This document shows, in pieces, positions 1-8,349 of a stretch of DNA of 40,277 nt (within the stretch, counting starts at the first letter, position 1; every line of letters starts with the position of its first letter). The DNA is from Patescibacteria group bacterium (GTDB lineage: Bacteria; Patescibacteriota; Minisyncoccia; UBA6257; JAAZHW01): the NCBI GenBank assembly GCA_022711075.1, contig JAKLFS010000001.1:3859-44135 (forward strand), in the 5' to 3' direction. The notes below the pieces were generated by a model that saw nothing but the letters and a program-made list of their open reading frames with translations, did no database searches and had not been told where the DNA came from. The translations under genes and the position numbers were made by a program.

Positions 1-1
1 C

Positions 2-1834
2 CAAACGGAAACGGCCATTATGGACGAGCTGGCCCATATTCCAGCCGGCTATTCCTATTTAAAATTCGGAGATAACAGATTAAACCCAGAACATCCGCCG
101 CTAACCAAAGACCTTTCGGCCATCCCCCTTCTTTTCACTAAATTAAATTTTCCCCTTGATTCTTCGGCCTGGCAAACCGACGTCAACGGACAATGGAATG
201 TCGGCACAAAATTTCTCTATGAGATTGGAAATAATGCGGAAAAAATAATTAACCTCGCTCGCATCGGACCAATGCTGCTGACGATTCTAACGGGATTGGT
301 TTTTTACCTTTTTTGCAAAAAAAGATTGGGAAGCTGGTGGGCATTATTACCGCTCTTTCTTTTCAGTCTTTCCCCTTTAGTTTTAGCTCACGGCCATTAC
401 GTAACAACGGATTTGGCCGCAGCTTTTGGCACGATTATCGCCTTATGGTCTTTTGCTAATTACCTGAAAAACCCGAATAAAAAAACCTTGATTATTGCCG
501 GACTTTGCTTTGGCCTGGCCCAGCTTTGCAAATTCTCCCTTTTGCTGCTTATCCCGCTTTTTGCCGTCCTGGCCTTAATCTTTTACGCGATTAAGCTTTG
601 GCAAAACTGGCCGGAGATCGCCTTTTATCAAAGGAAAAAGGAAGCTTGGAGCCGATTTTTTAAAGCTGTAGGGGGGCTAATCGCTATCTTGGCCGTTGGT
701 TATTTACTGGTTTATTTGGTTTACTTGCCGCAAAATATCAATTATCCCAAAGAAAAACAAAAGACTGATACCGAAACTTTACTGGCTTCTTTTGCCGGCG
801 GTCCGGATCCTGATTGGCAAACTTGCAAATCCTGGTCCGGTTCCCTTGGCCGCCAAATCCGCTGCTTAGCCAACATCGATATTTGGATGACAACGCAACC
901 GGTTTTCAAACCTTTGGCCCAATACGCCTTAGGCGCCTTAATGGTTACCCAAAGGTCGTCAGCTGGAAACACCGGTTATTTTCTGGGTCAGGTTTCAGCC
1001 GGCGGCTGGCACAATTATTTCCCAACGGTCTTCGCCATCAAAGAACCAATACCCTCCTTGCTGCTGCTTTTAATTGCTCTTGGTTCTGGCTTTGTCCGAT
1101 TAGTAAAATCAATTTCCGAAAAATCTCGCTGGCCGCGATTCTGTGGTTGGGTCTGGCAGCATTTTTCCGAGTTCAGCGCGATTTGTTTCGTAATTTTCTA
1201 TTGGGCCACTTCTTTGAGAAGCCCACTCAATATCGGCTTCCGCCATTTGTTGCCAACGCTGCCCTTAACTTATTTCCTCGTTGGCTACGAAATAAAAAAA
1301 TGGTGGTGCGGAGAATATCGACAATTCTTCACAAACCGCTGGGCTGAAATAAAATATTATTTTAAAAAATTCGGCGGGCTTCTTTTAAAAACAACAGTCG
1401 TCGGAATCTTGCTGCTCTGGTACTTGGCGGAAACTATTTCCATCGCTCCCAATTTTATCGCTTATTTCAACGAGTTAGTCGGCGGCGCCCAAAACGGCTA
1501 TAAATACGTTGTTGATTCTAATCTAGACTGGGGCCAGGATCTGAAAAAATTAGCAGCCTTTGTAAAAGAAAATAAAATCAATAAAATAAAAGTTGATTAT
1601 TTCGGCGGCGGTAGCCCTCAATATTATTTAGGAGAAAAATTTGAGCCTTGGTCCTCCAGCAAAGGCCGGCCCGAAGCCAATTCTTGGCTGGCAGTTTCCC
1701 TGACCTTTCTCCAAAACAGCCAGGGCCAGCCGGTTCCCGGCTTTGACCGAAAAACAGAAGACAGCTATTCCTGGCTCCAAGGAGAAAAACCATTCAGCCG
1801 TATCGGCTATTCCATCTTTATTTACAAATTTTAA
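2..1834 (+). CDS. Membrane glycosyltransferase, PMT/GT39-like (5' end missing)
   Basis: Probably a polyprenyl-phosphate-sugar-dependent glycosyltransferase of the PMT/ArnT-like superfamily, acting in the cytoplasmic membrane on surface glycans or glycoproteins. The frame is open from base 2 with no stop upstream of the first ATG at 20. The stretch with DELAHIPAGYSYL and NPEHPPL is the conserved first extracytoplasmic acidic motif, which normally follows a first membrane helix, so the true start lies before the window. About ten hydrophobic segments follow. A conserved block near residues 485-510 (YFNELVGG, then DSNLDWGQDL) is typical of this family. It ends just before a strong hairpin at 1854-1888. 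The family is clear; the donor and acceptor are unknown. Confidence 0.8.
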   Translation, partial: QTETAIMDELAHIPAGYSYLKFGDNRLNPEHPPLTKDLSAIPLLFTKLNFPLDSSAWQTDVNGQWNVGTKFLYEIGNNAEKIINLARIGPMLLTILTGLVFYLFCKKRLGSWWALLPLFLFSLSPLVLAHGHYVTTDLAAAFGTIIALWSFANYLKNPNKKTLIIAGLCFGLAQLCKFSLLLLIPLFAVLALIFYAIKLWQNWPEIAFYQRKKEAWSRFFKAVGGLIAILAVGYLLVYLVYLPQNINYPKEKQKTDTETLLASFAGGPDPDWQTCKSWSGSLGRQIRCLANIDIWMTTQPVFKPLAQYALGALMVTQRSSAGNTGYFLGQVSAGGWHNYFPTVFAIKEPIPSLLLLLIALGSGFVRLVKSISEKSRWPRFCGWVWQHFSEFSAICFVIFYWATSLRSPLNIGFRHLLPTLPLTYFLVGYEIKKWWCGEYRQFFTNRWAEIKYYFKKFGGLLLKTTVVGILLLWYLAETISIAPNFIAYFNELVGGAQNGYKYVVDSNLDWGQDLKKLAAFVKENKINKIKVDYFGGGSPQYYLGEKFEPWSSSKGRPEANSWLAVSLTFLQNSQGQPVPGFDRKTEDSYSWLQGEKPFSRIGYSIFIYKF

Positions 1835-1853
1835 AAGAATCGCGATTTCTCAG

Positions 1854-1888
1854 AACTAAAAATTCCACCCGAGGTGGAATTTTTAGTT
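1854..1888. terminator. Bidirectional intrinsic terminator hairpin
   Basis: A perfect 16-bp inverted repeat (1854-1869 with 1873-1888) has a 3-base loop. The A/T-rich outer arms supply a T-run on either strand. It lies between the + strand glycosyltransferase and the 3' end of the predicted - strand ncRNA, so it can serve both. Confidence 0.75.
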
Positions 1889-2016
1889 GCTTTGCCTTTT
1901 AAGATATATACCTGTTAATTAAAAGTGGGTGGCCTCAATCAAATCCCCTAAAAGACTGATGCTTTTGGCCTCCCTGGTAGAAATTACTTGACCAGGTATC
2001 TTATAAAAGCAAAGCT
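1854..2016 (-). ncRNA. Structured non-coding RNA, 6S-like architecture (candidate)
   Basis: No gene fits this interval, but the - strand folds well. A closing stem pairs 2009-2015 (GCUUUGC) with 1889-1895 (GCAAAGC). It continues as CUUUU/AAAAG, AAGAU/AUCUU and ACCUG/CAGGU with small bulges. An asymmetric A/U-rich internal loop follows, then an apical arm GGGAGGCC/GGCCACCC and a UCAGUC/GAUUGA helix. The last helix contains a G-U pair that would be an A-C mismatch on the + strand, which favours - strand transcription. A TATAAT box lies 7-12 bases upstream of the first stem base, and the 16-bp terminator follows the last. A long closing stem, a central bubble and an apical arm are how 6S RNA is built. 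I saw no clear 6S sequence consensus, so the 6S identity is inference; that a structured RNA exists is better supported. Confidence 0.55.
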
Positions 2017-2022
2017 ACTATT

Positions 2023-2028
2023 ATTATA
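2023..2028 (-). promoter_or_regulatory. -10 box of the candidate ncRNA
   Basis: A perfect TATAAT on the - strand puts the start near 2016, exactly at the first base of the closing stem. No good -35 is seen at 17 bases. A GTTATCCACA motif lies 18 bases upstream. Confidence 0.5.
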
Positions 2029-2045
2029 ACAATAAAAAAAATAAA

Positions 2046-2055
2046 GTTATCCACA
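2046..2055. promoter_or_regulatory. DnaA-box-like site GTTATCCACA (copy 1)
   Basis: It contains TTATCCACA, the consensus DnaA box, upstream of the ncRNA -10. It is one of three exact 10-base copies noticed in the window, all in promoter-bearing gaps (also 14841-14850 and 30205-30214). Confidence 0.4.
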
Positions 2056-2101
2056 ATAAACTAAACTAGAGCGAAAATTGACTAAATTGTCTAAAAAATA
2101 T

Positions 2102-2131
2102 AAAAAGGGCGGCTCAAACCGCCCTCTTTTT
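2102..2131. terminator. Intrinsic terminator downstream of ndk
   Basis: The stem AGGGCGG (2106-2112)/CCGCCCT (2119-2125) has a 6-base loop and is flanked by A5 and T5 runs. On the - strand it lies just after the ndk stop codon and ends the first pilus operon. Confidence 0.8.
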
Positions 2132-2148
2132 GAAGCTGTCAAGTCCAA

Positions 2149-2760
2149 CTATTCCAAAATCCCGTCTAAATTCACATCGTAAAGAATAGCGTCAAAGGAA
2201 TTTTTATAATTGACGATCTCTTTAGGTTCAAACCACACTTTGATTTCATAATCAGCCTCTTCGATGTTGGCAGAGGCATGAATCAAATTTCGCACCGCCC
2301 TACCGGCATCTCCATAATCAGCCAAAGAATAAGAATCAATCGTATAATCTCCTCTGATGGTTCCGACGTCCGATTGCAAAGGTTCCGTAGAACCAACCAG
2401 CTTTCTCGTAATAGCGACGGCGTGATTTCCTTCTAAAACCATGGCAATAACCGGACCGGCGGATAAAAATGTTACCAGCCGATCAATAATCTTTTTCCCC
2501 AACAGTTTCGGCTCTTCTGTTACCTCAATGCCTGATTTTTTCTTTCCCTCAATGGAACGAAATCCTAAGGCCTCAATTTCCGCCTCATTTTTAACATAGT
2601 GCCGATAAGCCTGATCGGGAGTTGGCAATAAAAATTTCAGAGCCACCAATTTCAGTCCCACCCTTTCAAAACGACTCAAGATCTCTCCGGCCAAAGCCCT
2701 TTGAATACCGTCGGGCTTGATTAAAACCAGTGTTTTTTCTTCTTTAGGATTTTTGGTCAT
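2149..2760 (-). CDS. ndk: Nucleoside diphosphate kinase, extended form
   Basis: Transfers the gamma phosphate of ATP to nucleoside diphosphates through a phospho-histidine. Recognisable are the N-terminal LVLIKPDG strand with the ATP-site Lys, SAGPVIAMVLEG, and the active-site segment NLIHAS with the phosphorylated His. At 203 residues it is clearly longer than the usual 140-155. There is an insertion of about 40 residues between HYVKNEAE and the SAGPV strand, another of about 13 before the catalytic His, and a C-terminal tail. The active-site sequence is HASAN rather than the common HGSDS. It is the last gene of the first pilus-type operon, 6 bases after the PilM-like gene, and is followed by a terminator. 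No SD motif precedes the ATG. Confidence 0.88.
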   Translation of the reverse strand: MTKNPKEEKTLVLIKPDGIQRALAGEILSRFERVGLKLVALKFLLPTPDQAYRHYVKNEAEIEALGFRSIEGKKKSGIEVTEEPKLLGKKIIDRLVTFLSAGPVIAMVLEGNHAVAITRKLVGSTEPLQSDVGTIRGDYTIDSYSLADYGDAGRAVRNLIHASANIEEADYEIKVWFEPKEIVNYKNSFDAILYDVNLDGILE

Positions 2761-2766
2761 AAAAAA

Positions 2767-4293
2767 CTACGGTAATTTTTTTATCTTTAAATTCAGATTG
2801 AATTCGACCCCGTTTTTTTGTTGAATAATGGAGGCTAAAGGAATGTCCACGTCGGAAAAATACTCGGTTGCTTCGGCTAATTTATTTTTGAAACTCAGCA
2901 TTTTTTCCTGCGTATTCACCCAGCCCGACAAAGAGACGAGAAAGTCGCTGGATTTCACGAGCATTCTTTGAACTTGAACATCCGGTCCAGCTGCCTGCCA
3001 GGCGCGGAAAAAACCGGACCAGTCTTTGGTATTGCTTTGCGCCGCAATTGCTTGACCCACCACGCTATTAAAATTTTTAGCGCTTGTTTCTAATTCGGTT
3101 AATTTCTGACTATCAATTTTCAAATTCAAATTACCGGAGCTCTCGGCTAACGACTTTTCGGTTACGTTGAAAAAGGTCTTGACGCCGAAAGAAACCGCTA
3201 TCAGAAGAATTAAAGTGGTGAAAATTATTTTTGTCCAAAGATTCAGGAAACTCAAAGTCCGGCGGCGGCGATACTCTTCTTCTGTCCCCACGGTCATCAA
3301 ACTGACGCTCACGTCATCAACGCGGGAAATCAATCCTCTAAGAGCCGCGCCGGCAGCGGCATAAAAATTCGGAGAATATTCCAATTTGGAAAAACTTGGC
3401 AAAACCTCCAAGCGAAACTGCTCCTTGATAATTTTTACCAGTTCTTCCTGATAGCCGGGCGTAAAAAGAAAAACTCCGCTCACTCCTTCCTGAAAACGGT
3501 TAAGATAAAAAGTGATTACTTTTCTCAACTCTTCGGTGAAAATCTTCAAAAGGCCCTCCTGGCTGAGCGCCGAATTGGCTGAACTGGAGCTGATTCCCAG
3601 GGACTGCATTGATTCGCGCCAGCTTTGGCAATAACTGAACTGCAAACCCGCCTTTTTAACCACTGAGAAATCTAATCCGTCAGAAGATAAAAAGGCGATT
3701 AAATAGCTTTTACTCTCGTCTAATAAGTTATTTTCATTAAACAGCCGCCACAAACCAAAGGCGTTGAACTCAACGGCCAAAGGAATAAAGTCGGTCTCCC
3801 CTAAAATTTTTAAGTAAGGATCAACTATTTCCTTTTTGGCAAAAACGGAATTAATCCGATATTTGAAAGAATCGTGCGAAATAATATCGCCCATTAACTC
3901 CCAATCGGAATAAGACTCCTCAAATTTAATCGGAGAAAGCATTTTTAAATTCAACTCTACGGCAGCCGCCAGTTCCACCGCCTCCACCTGCGGCAAATCA
4001 AAAACTTTATGATAAACCGTACCGCTTTCCAAAGAAACAATCAAATAAAGGTGTTTAATTTTCCTTAAAGCCGGCGAGTGACGAAGACTGTCTAAGATCG
4101 GTTTTAAGGCTTCTGGCTTCTGCAAAACACCCTCCACCACCGTTCCTTCCGGTAATTCCGCTTCGAAAGTGGCTAAGATTTTTTTTGACGCATCCGGAGC
4201 AAACAACAAAAAATTCAAATTACCGTCCCGGAAGGAAAGGCCGCCAATATATTCTTTAGTAATGAAATATCTGGAGAAATCTTTTACATTCAT
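2767..4293 (-). CDS. PilM-PilN-like fusion protein (T4P assembly)
   Basis: The N-terminal 330 residues look like the actin-fold PilM/GspL cytoplasmic domain (an opening YIGGLSF segment, an IVSLESGTVYHKVFDLP strand, then a long region predicted to bind partners). A single membrane helix follows at about 352-372 (IIFTTLILLIAVSFGV). A periplasmic part of about 135 residues then has a short coiled region and an alpha/beta domain like PilN. In most T4P systems PilM and PilN are separate; a joined GspL-like arrangement is typical of type II secretion. Separate pilM and pilN genes occur at 30257-31300 and 29594-30142, so this is a second alignment complex. It sits between the PilX-like pilin and ndk. 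The family call is by architecture and context; residue-level similarity is weak. Confidence 0.6.
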   Translation of the reverse strand: MNVKDFSRYFITKEYIGGLSFRDGNLNFLLFAPDASKKILATFEAELPEGTVVEGVLQKPEALKPILDSLRHSPALRKIKHLYLIVSLESGTVYHKVFDLPQVEAVELAAAVELNLKMLSPIKFEESYSDWELMGDIISHDSFKYRINSVFAKKEIVDPYLKILGETDFIPLAVEFNAFGLWRLFNENNLLDESKSYLIAFLSSDGLDFSVVKKAGLQFSYCQSWRESMQSLGISSSSANSALSQEGLLKIFTEELRKVITFYLNRFQEGVSGVFLFTPGYQEELVKIIKEQFRLEVLPSFSKLEYSPNFYAAAGAALRGLISRVDDVSVSLMTVGTEEEYRRRRTLSFLNLWTKIIFTTLILLIAVSFGVKTFFNVTEKSLAESSGNLNLKIDSQKLTELETSAKNFNSVVGQAIAAQSNTKDWSGFFRAWQAAGPDVQVQRMLVKSSDFLVSLSGWVNTQEKMLSFKNKLAEATEYFSDVDIPLASIIQQKNGVEFNLNLKIKKLP

Positions 4294-4303
4294 GATTCAT
4301 TTA

Positions 4304-4726
4304 TCAAATCTCCGTTAAGGAAATTAGGGAAACAACTGCTGTTTCGGGATTGATACTCACGACAGCCTGATATTTCTTTTGCCGCAAGAGAACCGTACCC
4401 ACACTGTTAATCGTCGCCTGATTATTGAGAAGGTCGTTGTTAATTGTCACGCTTACCTGCGTCCGCGTACCGGCTGTAAAAACATATTGCGTGCTATCCA
4501 AATCCTTATCTCTCACGAGCCGGAGAATGGCATCGTCTATTCCGGCTTTAGCGCCAAGCAAAGCTTCCTGCGCCAACCTGCTGCCATTACTTGATGAATT
4601 GGCCCAATAAGCCACAAAAGCAATGGCTATGCCCAATTCCATAATAATCAAGCCTATCATAATTACCAGCGGCAGCATAGTGATGCCCTTACTTTTTGTT
4701 TTTCTGACTAACATATGATTTTTCAT
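4304..4726 (-). CDS. Minor prepilin, PilX-like
   Basis: A small membrane-anchored protein with a basic leader, KGITMLPLV, and a long hydrophobic helix (about 16-44) like the N-terminal helix of type IV (pseudo)pilins. A short globular part follows containing AGIDDAILRLVRD and beta strands. The canonical G/F-T-L-x-E is degenerate (G then ITMLP), with no clear Glu+5, as in some tip-associated PilX/GspK-type minor pilins. Its ATG shares one base with the stop of the FnIII protein gene (TAATG at 4724-4728), indicating translational coupling. It probably primes or caps the filament of the first locus. An alternative is a generic membrane anchor for the FnIII protein. Confidence 0.55.
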   Translation of the reverse strand: MKNHMLVRKTKSKGITMLPLVIMIGLIIMELGIAIAFVAYWANSSSNGSRLAQEALLGAKAGIDDAILRLVRDKDLDSTQYVFTAGTRTQVSVTINNDLLNNQATINSVGTVLLRQKKYQAVVSINPETAVVSLISLTEI

Positions 4727-7566
4727 TAAGGTGAGTAACCAATGATAACGCTATAAACATTGGGGCTATCGCTTAACCCGGCCGTCAGGTAAATACGGTA
4801 ACGGAAATAACGTCGCTGGTTATGATCAGCGAACCTTAAGGGTATTGCCTTGCCCGGATCGGCTGGACCATAATATCCGGTTTCCGTACCGTCGCTTCCC
4901 AAAAAAGGAGCGCCGCCTCCGGCTGAATTACCCCAGAGCAATCCACCGGCACAAGTAGGGTAATCGGTTGCTCCATTTGGGCAATTGGAAGAAGCGAAAG
5001 TAAAACGTACGTGTCCGCCATTCAATTGACCATTCCAAAGAATGGTATTGAAGATGGCGTTGCTGTTAACGTCAAAGGTGGACGATTCCAGATATCCGCT
5101 CGGAATAAAAATTTCCGTCGTTGTGCTGCTTTCATTAGTATAACTGGAAGAAATATTATCGTTAAAAGCATAGGCCCGATAACAATAGGTGGTGTTTTGC
5201 AGCAACGCCTCATCAGAATAACTGGTAACATTGGCAACAGTGGTATGTACCGGCAGGAATCCGGAGCAAGTCGTAGTGGCTCTTTCTATTTTAAAACCTG
5301 TTTCATTGTTGGAATTGTCAGTCCAAGTCAAATCAATTTGAGAGGAGCTGTTGGCGGTGGCCAAAAAATTGGACGGTGCGGGCAAGGTCGTGGTGGCAAA
5401 AACTTCAGAATAATTGGAATCGCCGTCGTTATTGTAAGGATAAACCCGATAATAATAAGTCGTACCGTCGGACAAACCGCTATCACTGTGGCTCGTAACA
5501 TTCGCGTCTTTGGTTGCCAATGAAGAATATGTTCCTCCGCTGCCTGTTTTTTTGTCTATCCTAAAACCGGTTTCATTGCCGGAATTATCATTCCAATGAA
5601 GGTCAATCTGCTCCGCCGAAATAATAGAGGCATTCAAGCCAGAAACGGCACAGGGCAAAGTTGGCTTAACCGAAACGACTGTCGCATAGCTGGAATCGGC
5701 ATCGGCCGTATAAGCCCGAACGCGATAGCAATAACTATCGTAACTGAGTCCGCTGCAAGTTAAAGTCGTGTCGGAATAAACAATGGCATTAGCGCCAGCC
5801 GTGCCAATCTGCGAAAAGCCGGCCGAACAACTGCCGATAGCCCTTTCTATTTTAAATCCCGCCTCGCCAATGGAATTGTCAACCCAGTTGATCACCAGAG
5901 AAGTCGGAGCAATTGTCTCAAAAGTTGTACCGCTGGGAGCCGACAAGCTGGTCGTAGCAGTAGCCAAAGCCGAACACGCTTCGCCGTCGTTATTATAGGC
6001 GCAAACGATGTAGCAATATTTTGTTCCTTCACCTAAATTAATATCGGAAGCGCTGATAACATTGGAACCTACACTTTGGACAAGAGGGCTGGAAACATCG
6101 CAAGCGGAACCAGCTGCGCGCCTGAGGTGAAAACCGGTCTCGCTGGAAGAATTATCAGTCCAAGAAAGATTTATCTGGGTAGAAGAAGTTGCCGAAGCAA
6201 CGGCTGCTAAACTGGACGGTGCCGCTGGCGGATTAGTGGTCGTACAACTGGCAGTACCGGAATATGAAGATTCAATAAAACTATTATAAGCTTTGGCCTT
6301 ATAACAATAGGTGGTGTTGGACGTCAAGCCGGTATCGGAATAACTCGTTGCCTCAGCTTCGGCATCAGCGAAATAAACAAAACCGGAACAGGTTGAAGTC
6401 GTTCGCTCTAATTTAAAACCCGTTTCGTTAATGGAATTATCCGACCAAAAAAGATTGATCTTATCCCCTCCCTGGGTAGAACAATTCAAGCTGGCAGGCG
6501 CAGGCAAAACCGTTATGGCCGATGCCGTGTTGGAATAATCGGAATGATTGCCTGAATAATAAGCCCTGATCCGATAACAATATCTTGTCCCGTCAGCCAA
6601 GCCACTGTCATTAAACGAAACGGCGCCGGCGCCAGCAGCAGAAATCAGGCTGAAGGCCGGAGAACCGGAACAATCGCTGTTAGAGGCTCTTTCAATTTCG
6701 AATCCTTCCTCGCCCAAAGAATTATCAGACCAAGAAAGGTTGATTTGAGATTGGGACACACCAGTGACAATTAAACCGTCAGGAGCGGTAAGGACCGTAG
6801 AACAACTATCTTCGGCGGTATAGCTGGAATAGGTGCCAGAATTATGATAAGCCCGAACCCGAAAGGAAACAGTCCGCCCCTGCTGCAGAGCGCCAGTGTC
6901 ATAAGTCACGGTATTAGCCGAAACAGTATCGTAAACGCCGTAGCTTCCACCACTGTATTTATATTCAATCTTATAACCGGTTTCCGCTGAAGAATGATCA
7001 GCCCAGTTAACCGTTGCCTTAGCATCATTGCCGGTTGTCCAGCAAGAAACATCCAAACCGGTTGGCGCGGTAAAAGCAGTGGTCGCACCCCAGGTTGAAG
7101 AAAAGGGACTGCAAACATCCGGACCGGCAGCGCACCAACCAGTAAAACCCGAACTCGTTCCGCAAAGTTGGCCACTACAGGAATAACAGCCGCTCTTACA
7201 GCCTTTCACTTCATAACTGTAATAAGTGCCCGGATTTAATCCGGAATGATCATAAGAAGTGCTCGTGGCGTTGATATTAAGCGCCGAACCCGAAACGCCA
7301 ACCAAATTATAATAATTAGTGGACGACACACTGCTCCAAGTCGGCCTCAGCATAGTTTCCGTTGCTCCTGTCAACCAGGTCAAATCTAAAGGAGTATCGG
7401 GCTCGGAACAAGCTGCCGAACAATCCGTGTCAAGATTGCAATCACATAAGGGCATCGCCTTGACCCTCTGAATCTGACCGAAAAATATCGGAACAATAAT
7501 CACGGCAAAGATAAAACCCGAGATAATGAAAGTTAAAATGTTTTTTTCTCTGAAAATTATCTTCAT
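4726..7566 (-). CDS. Large secreted multi-fibronectin-III surface protein
   Basis: A 946-residue extracellular protein. Residues 1-37 form a signal peptide or anchor (basic start, hydrophobic 11-30, VKA before a Cys-rich stretch). At least seven tandem fibronectin type III repeats of about 90 residues (167-820) share a W-x-D-N-S-x-x-E-x-G-F/Y signature (for example WSDNSINETGF, WTDNSNNETGF) and a YCYRxRAY strand. A divergent first repeat sits at about 57-166. Conserved Cys suggest disulphides. The last 125 residues are a different beta-rich domain (SGYLESSTFD, then RYFRYRIYL). It lies between PilV-like and PilX-like pilins and is coupled to the latter, so it is probably a pilus-presented or pilus-exported adhesin. 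The repeat count is by eye. Confidence 0.75.
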   Translation of the reverse strand: MKIIFREKNILTFIISGFIFAVIIVPIFFGQIQRVKAMPLCDCNLDTDCSAACSEPDTPLDLTWLTGATETMLRPTWSSVSSTNYYNLVGVSGSALNINATSTSYDHSGLNPGTYYSYEVKGCKSGCYSCSGQLCGTSSGFTGWCAAGPDVCSPFSSTWGATTAFTAPTGLDVSCWTTGNDAKATVNWADHSSAETGYKIEYKYSGGSYGVYDTVSANTVTYDTGALQQGRTVSFRVRAYHNSGTYSSYTAEDSCSTVLTAPDGLIVTGVSQSQINLSWSDNSLGEEGFEIERASNSDCSGSPAFSLISAAGAGAVSFNDSGLADGTRYCYRIRAYYSGNHSDYSNTASAITVLPAPASLNCSTQGGDKINLFWSDNSINETGFKLERTTSTCSGFVYFADAEAEATSYSDTGLTSNTTYCYKAKAYNSFIESSYSGTASCTTTNPPAAPSSLAAVASATSSTQINLSWTDNSSSETGFHLRRAAGSACDVSSPLVQSVGSNVISASDINLGEGTKYCYIVCAYNNDGEACSALATATTSLSAPSGTTFETIAPTSLVINWVDNSIGEAGFKIERAIGSCSAGFSQIGTAGANAIVYSDTTLTCSGLSYDSYCYRVRAYTADADSSYATVVSVKPTLPCAVSGLNASIISAEQIDLHWNDNSGNETGFRIDKKTGSGGTYSSLATKDANVTSHSDSGLSDGTTYYYRVYPYNNDGDSNYSEVFATTTLPAPSNFLATANSSSQIDLTWTDNSNNETGFKIERATTTCSGFLPVHTTVANVTSYSDEALLQNTTYCYRAYAFNDNISSSYTNESSTTTEIFIPSGYLESSTFDVNSNAIFNTILWNGQLNGGHVRFTFASSNCPNGATDYPTCAGGLLWGNSAGGGAPFLGSDGTETGYYGPADPGKAIPLRFADHNQRRYFRYRIYLTAGLSDSPNVYSVIIGYSP

Positions 7567-7583
7567 TCTTTTTTAAAATAATT

Positions 7584-8237
7584 TTACATATCCACTTTAA
7601 TGGCGTTATTTTCAATAATAATGGGGGCGGAGGTGGCCGCATATGTGCCGCTGCTCACGGTATAGGGACCGGCACCGATATTACCGGATTGCCAATTGAA
7701 ATCTTTAAAATAAGCGGAAGTAGTCCGCATCAAATACTCGGAAATTGTAAAATTAGTATCAATGTTGGGCCAGGAAACAATCGCTGTTATTTTCTGCGCT
7801 GACGGATCTTCGCTAGTGCCGCTATAAGCAACGATCGCCCCTTCGCTGTTACGCGAAACATTTTCAATATTAAAATAATGGGTATAGATGATGCCGTCAA
7901 TGGTGGTCGTCGCCACCCCGCTTTGCATTTGCCAACTACCGTCAGAAAGAATGATTTGATAATTGACGGAAGCGCCTTTGCTTCCCGGACAAGAGCCTGA
8001 CGGCGGACAATAAATATTGAACCAATTGCTTTCGCCGATTGTTCTTACGGCTTCCAGGTCTTGCTGAGCCAAAGCCGTAGCCGTATTCGTCTGTTTCGTC
8101 TTTTCGCTGGCAATCAAGCTTGTGCCGATGGTTGAGGCCACGCCACCGATAACGACTCCGGCCATTACCACGGCGATTAAAATCTCTGCCAAAACCTGAC
8201 CGCCTTGATTAAGAAAAAAAGGGTTTTTAGTATGCAT
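7584..8237 (-). CDS. Minor prepilin, PilV-like
   Basis: A prepilin with leader NQGG, then QVLAEILIAVVMAGVVIGGVA, matching the class III prepilin pattern with Glu+5 of the mature protein. The globular part of about 190 residues includes a Cys pair near YCPPSGSCPG and ends on beta strands. I chose the ATG at 8237, giving a 13-residue leader; a GGGGAGG stretch precedes it. The frame extends up to 8279, but a -10 box (8271-8276) puts the transcript start near 8264, where another in-frame ATG would be leaderless. Because the 16S here lacks an anti-SD, the 8264 start cannot be excluded. It is followed by the FnIII gene in the same operon. Confidence 0.7.
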   Translation of the reverse strand: MHTKNPFFLNQGGQVLAEILIAVVMAGVVIGGVASTIGTSLIASEKTKQTNTATALAQQDLEAVRTIGESNWFNIYCPPSGSCPGSKGASVNYQIILSDGSWQMQSGVATTTIDGIIYTHYFNIENVSRNSEGAIVAYSGTSEDPSAQKITAIVSWPNIDTNFTISEYLMRTTSAYFKDFNWQSGNIGAGPYTVSSGTYAATSAPIIIENNAIKVDM

Positions 8238-8270
8238 TTTTGCGCCTCCCCAAAACTTCCTCATATGATT

Positions 8271-8276
8271 ATTATA
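8271..8276 (-). promoter_or_regulatory. Internal promoter upstream of the PilV-like gene
   Basis: TATAAT on the - strand with TTGGCG 18 bases upstream. It lies in the roughly 110-base gap after the FimT-like pilin. No convincing terminator is seen in that gap, so this would be an internal promoter. Confidence 0.35.
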
Positions 8277-8349
8277 CAAAAAAATAAGTCAATTCGCCAA
8301 TTAGCAGATCGGCCAAAAACGACGCCCCTAAGATTCGGGTTAATCACCC

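Noticed and set aside
814..1347. 177-residue open frame on the + strand
   Set aside because: It lies wholly inside the glycosyltransferase gene in another frame, with no family resemblance and a biased composition.
1889..2015. tRNA, 5S or SRP RNA as the identity of the structured RNA
   Set aside because: No cloverleaf or TPsiC-like loop, no 5S core motifs, and no GGAA-capped SRP apical loop.
5011..5523. 170-residue + strand frame opposite the FnIII gene
   Set aside because: Antisense shadow of repeated FnIII coding sequence; low-complexity Ile/Gly/Arg composition without a motif.
4726..7566. CRISPR array, because of regular repeats of about 280 bases
   Set aside because: The periodicity comes from FnIII protein repeats in one long frame; nucleotide repeats are not exact and the spacing is too long.
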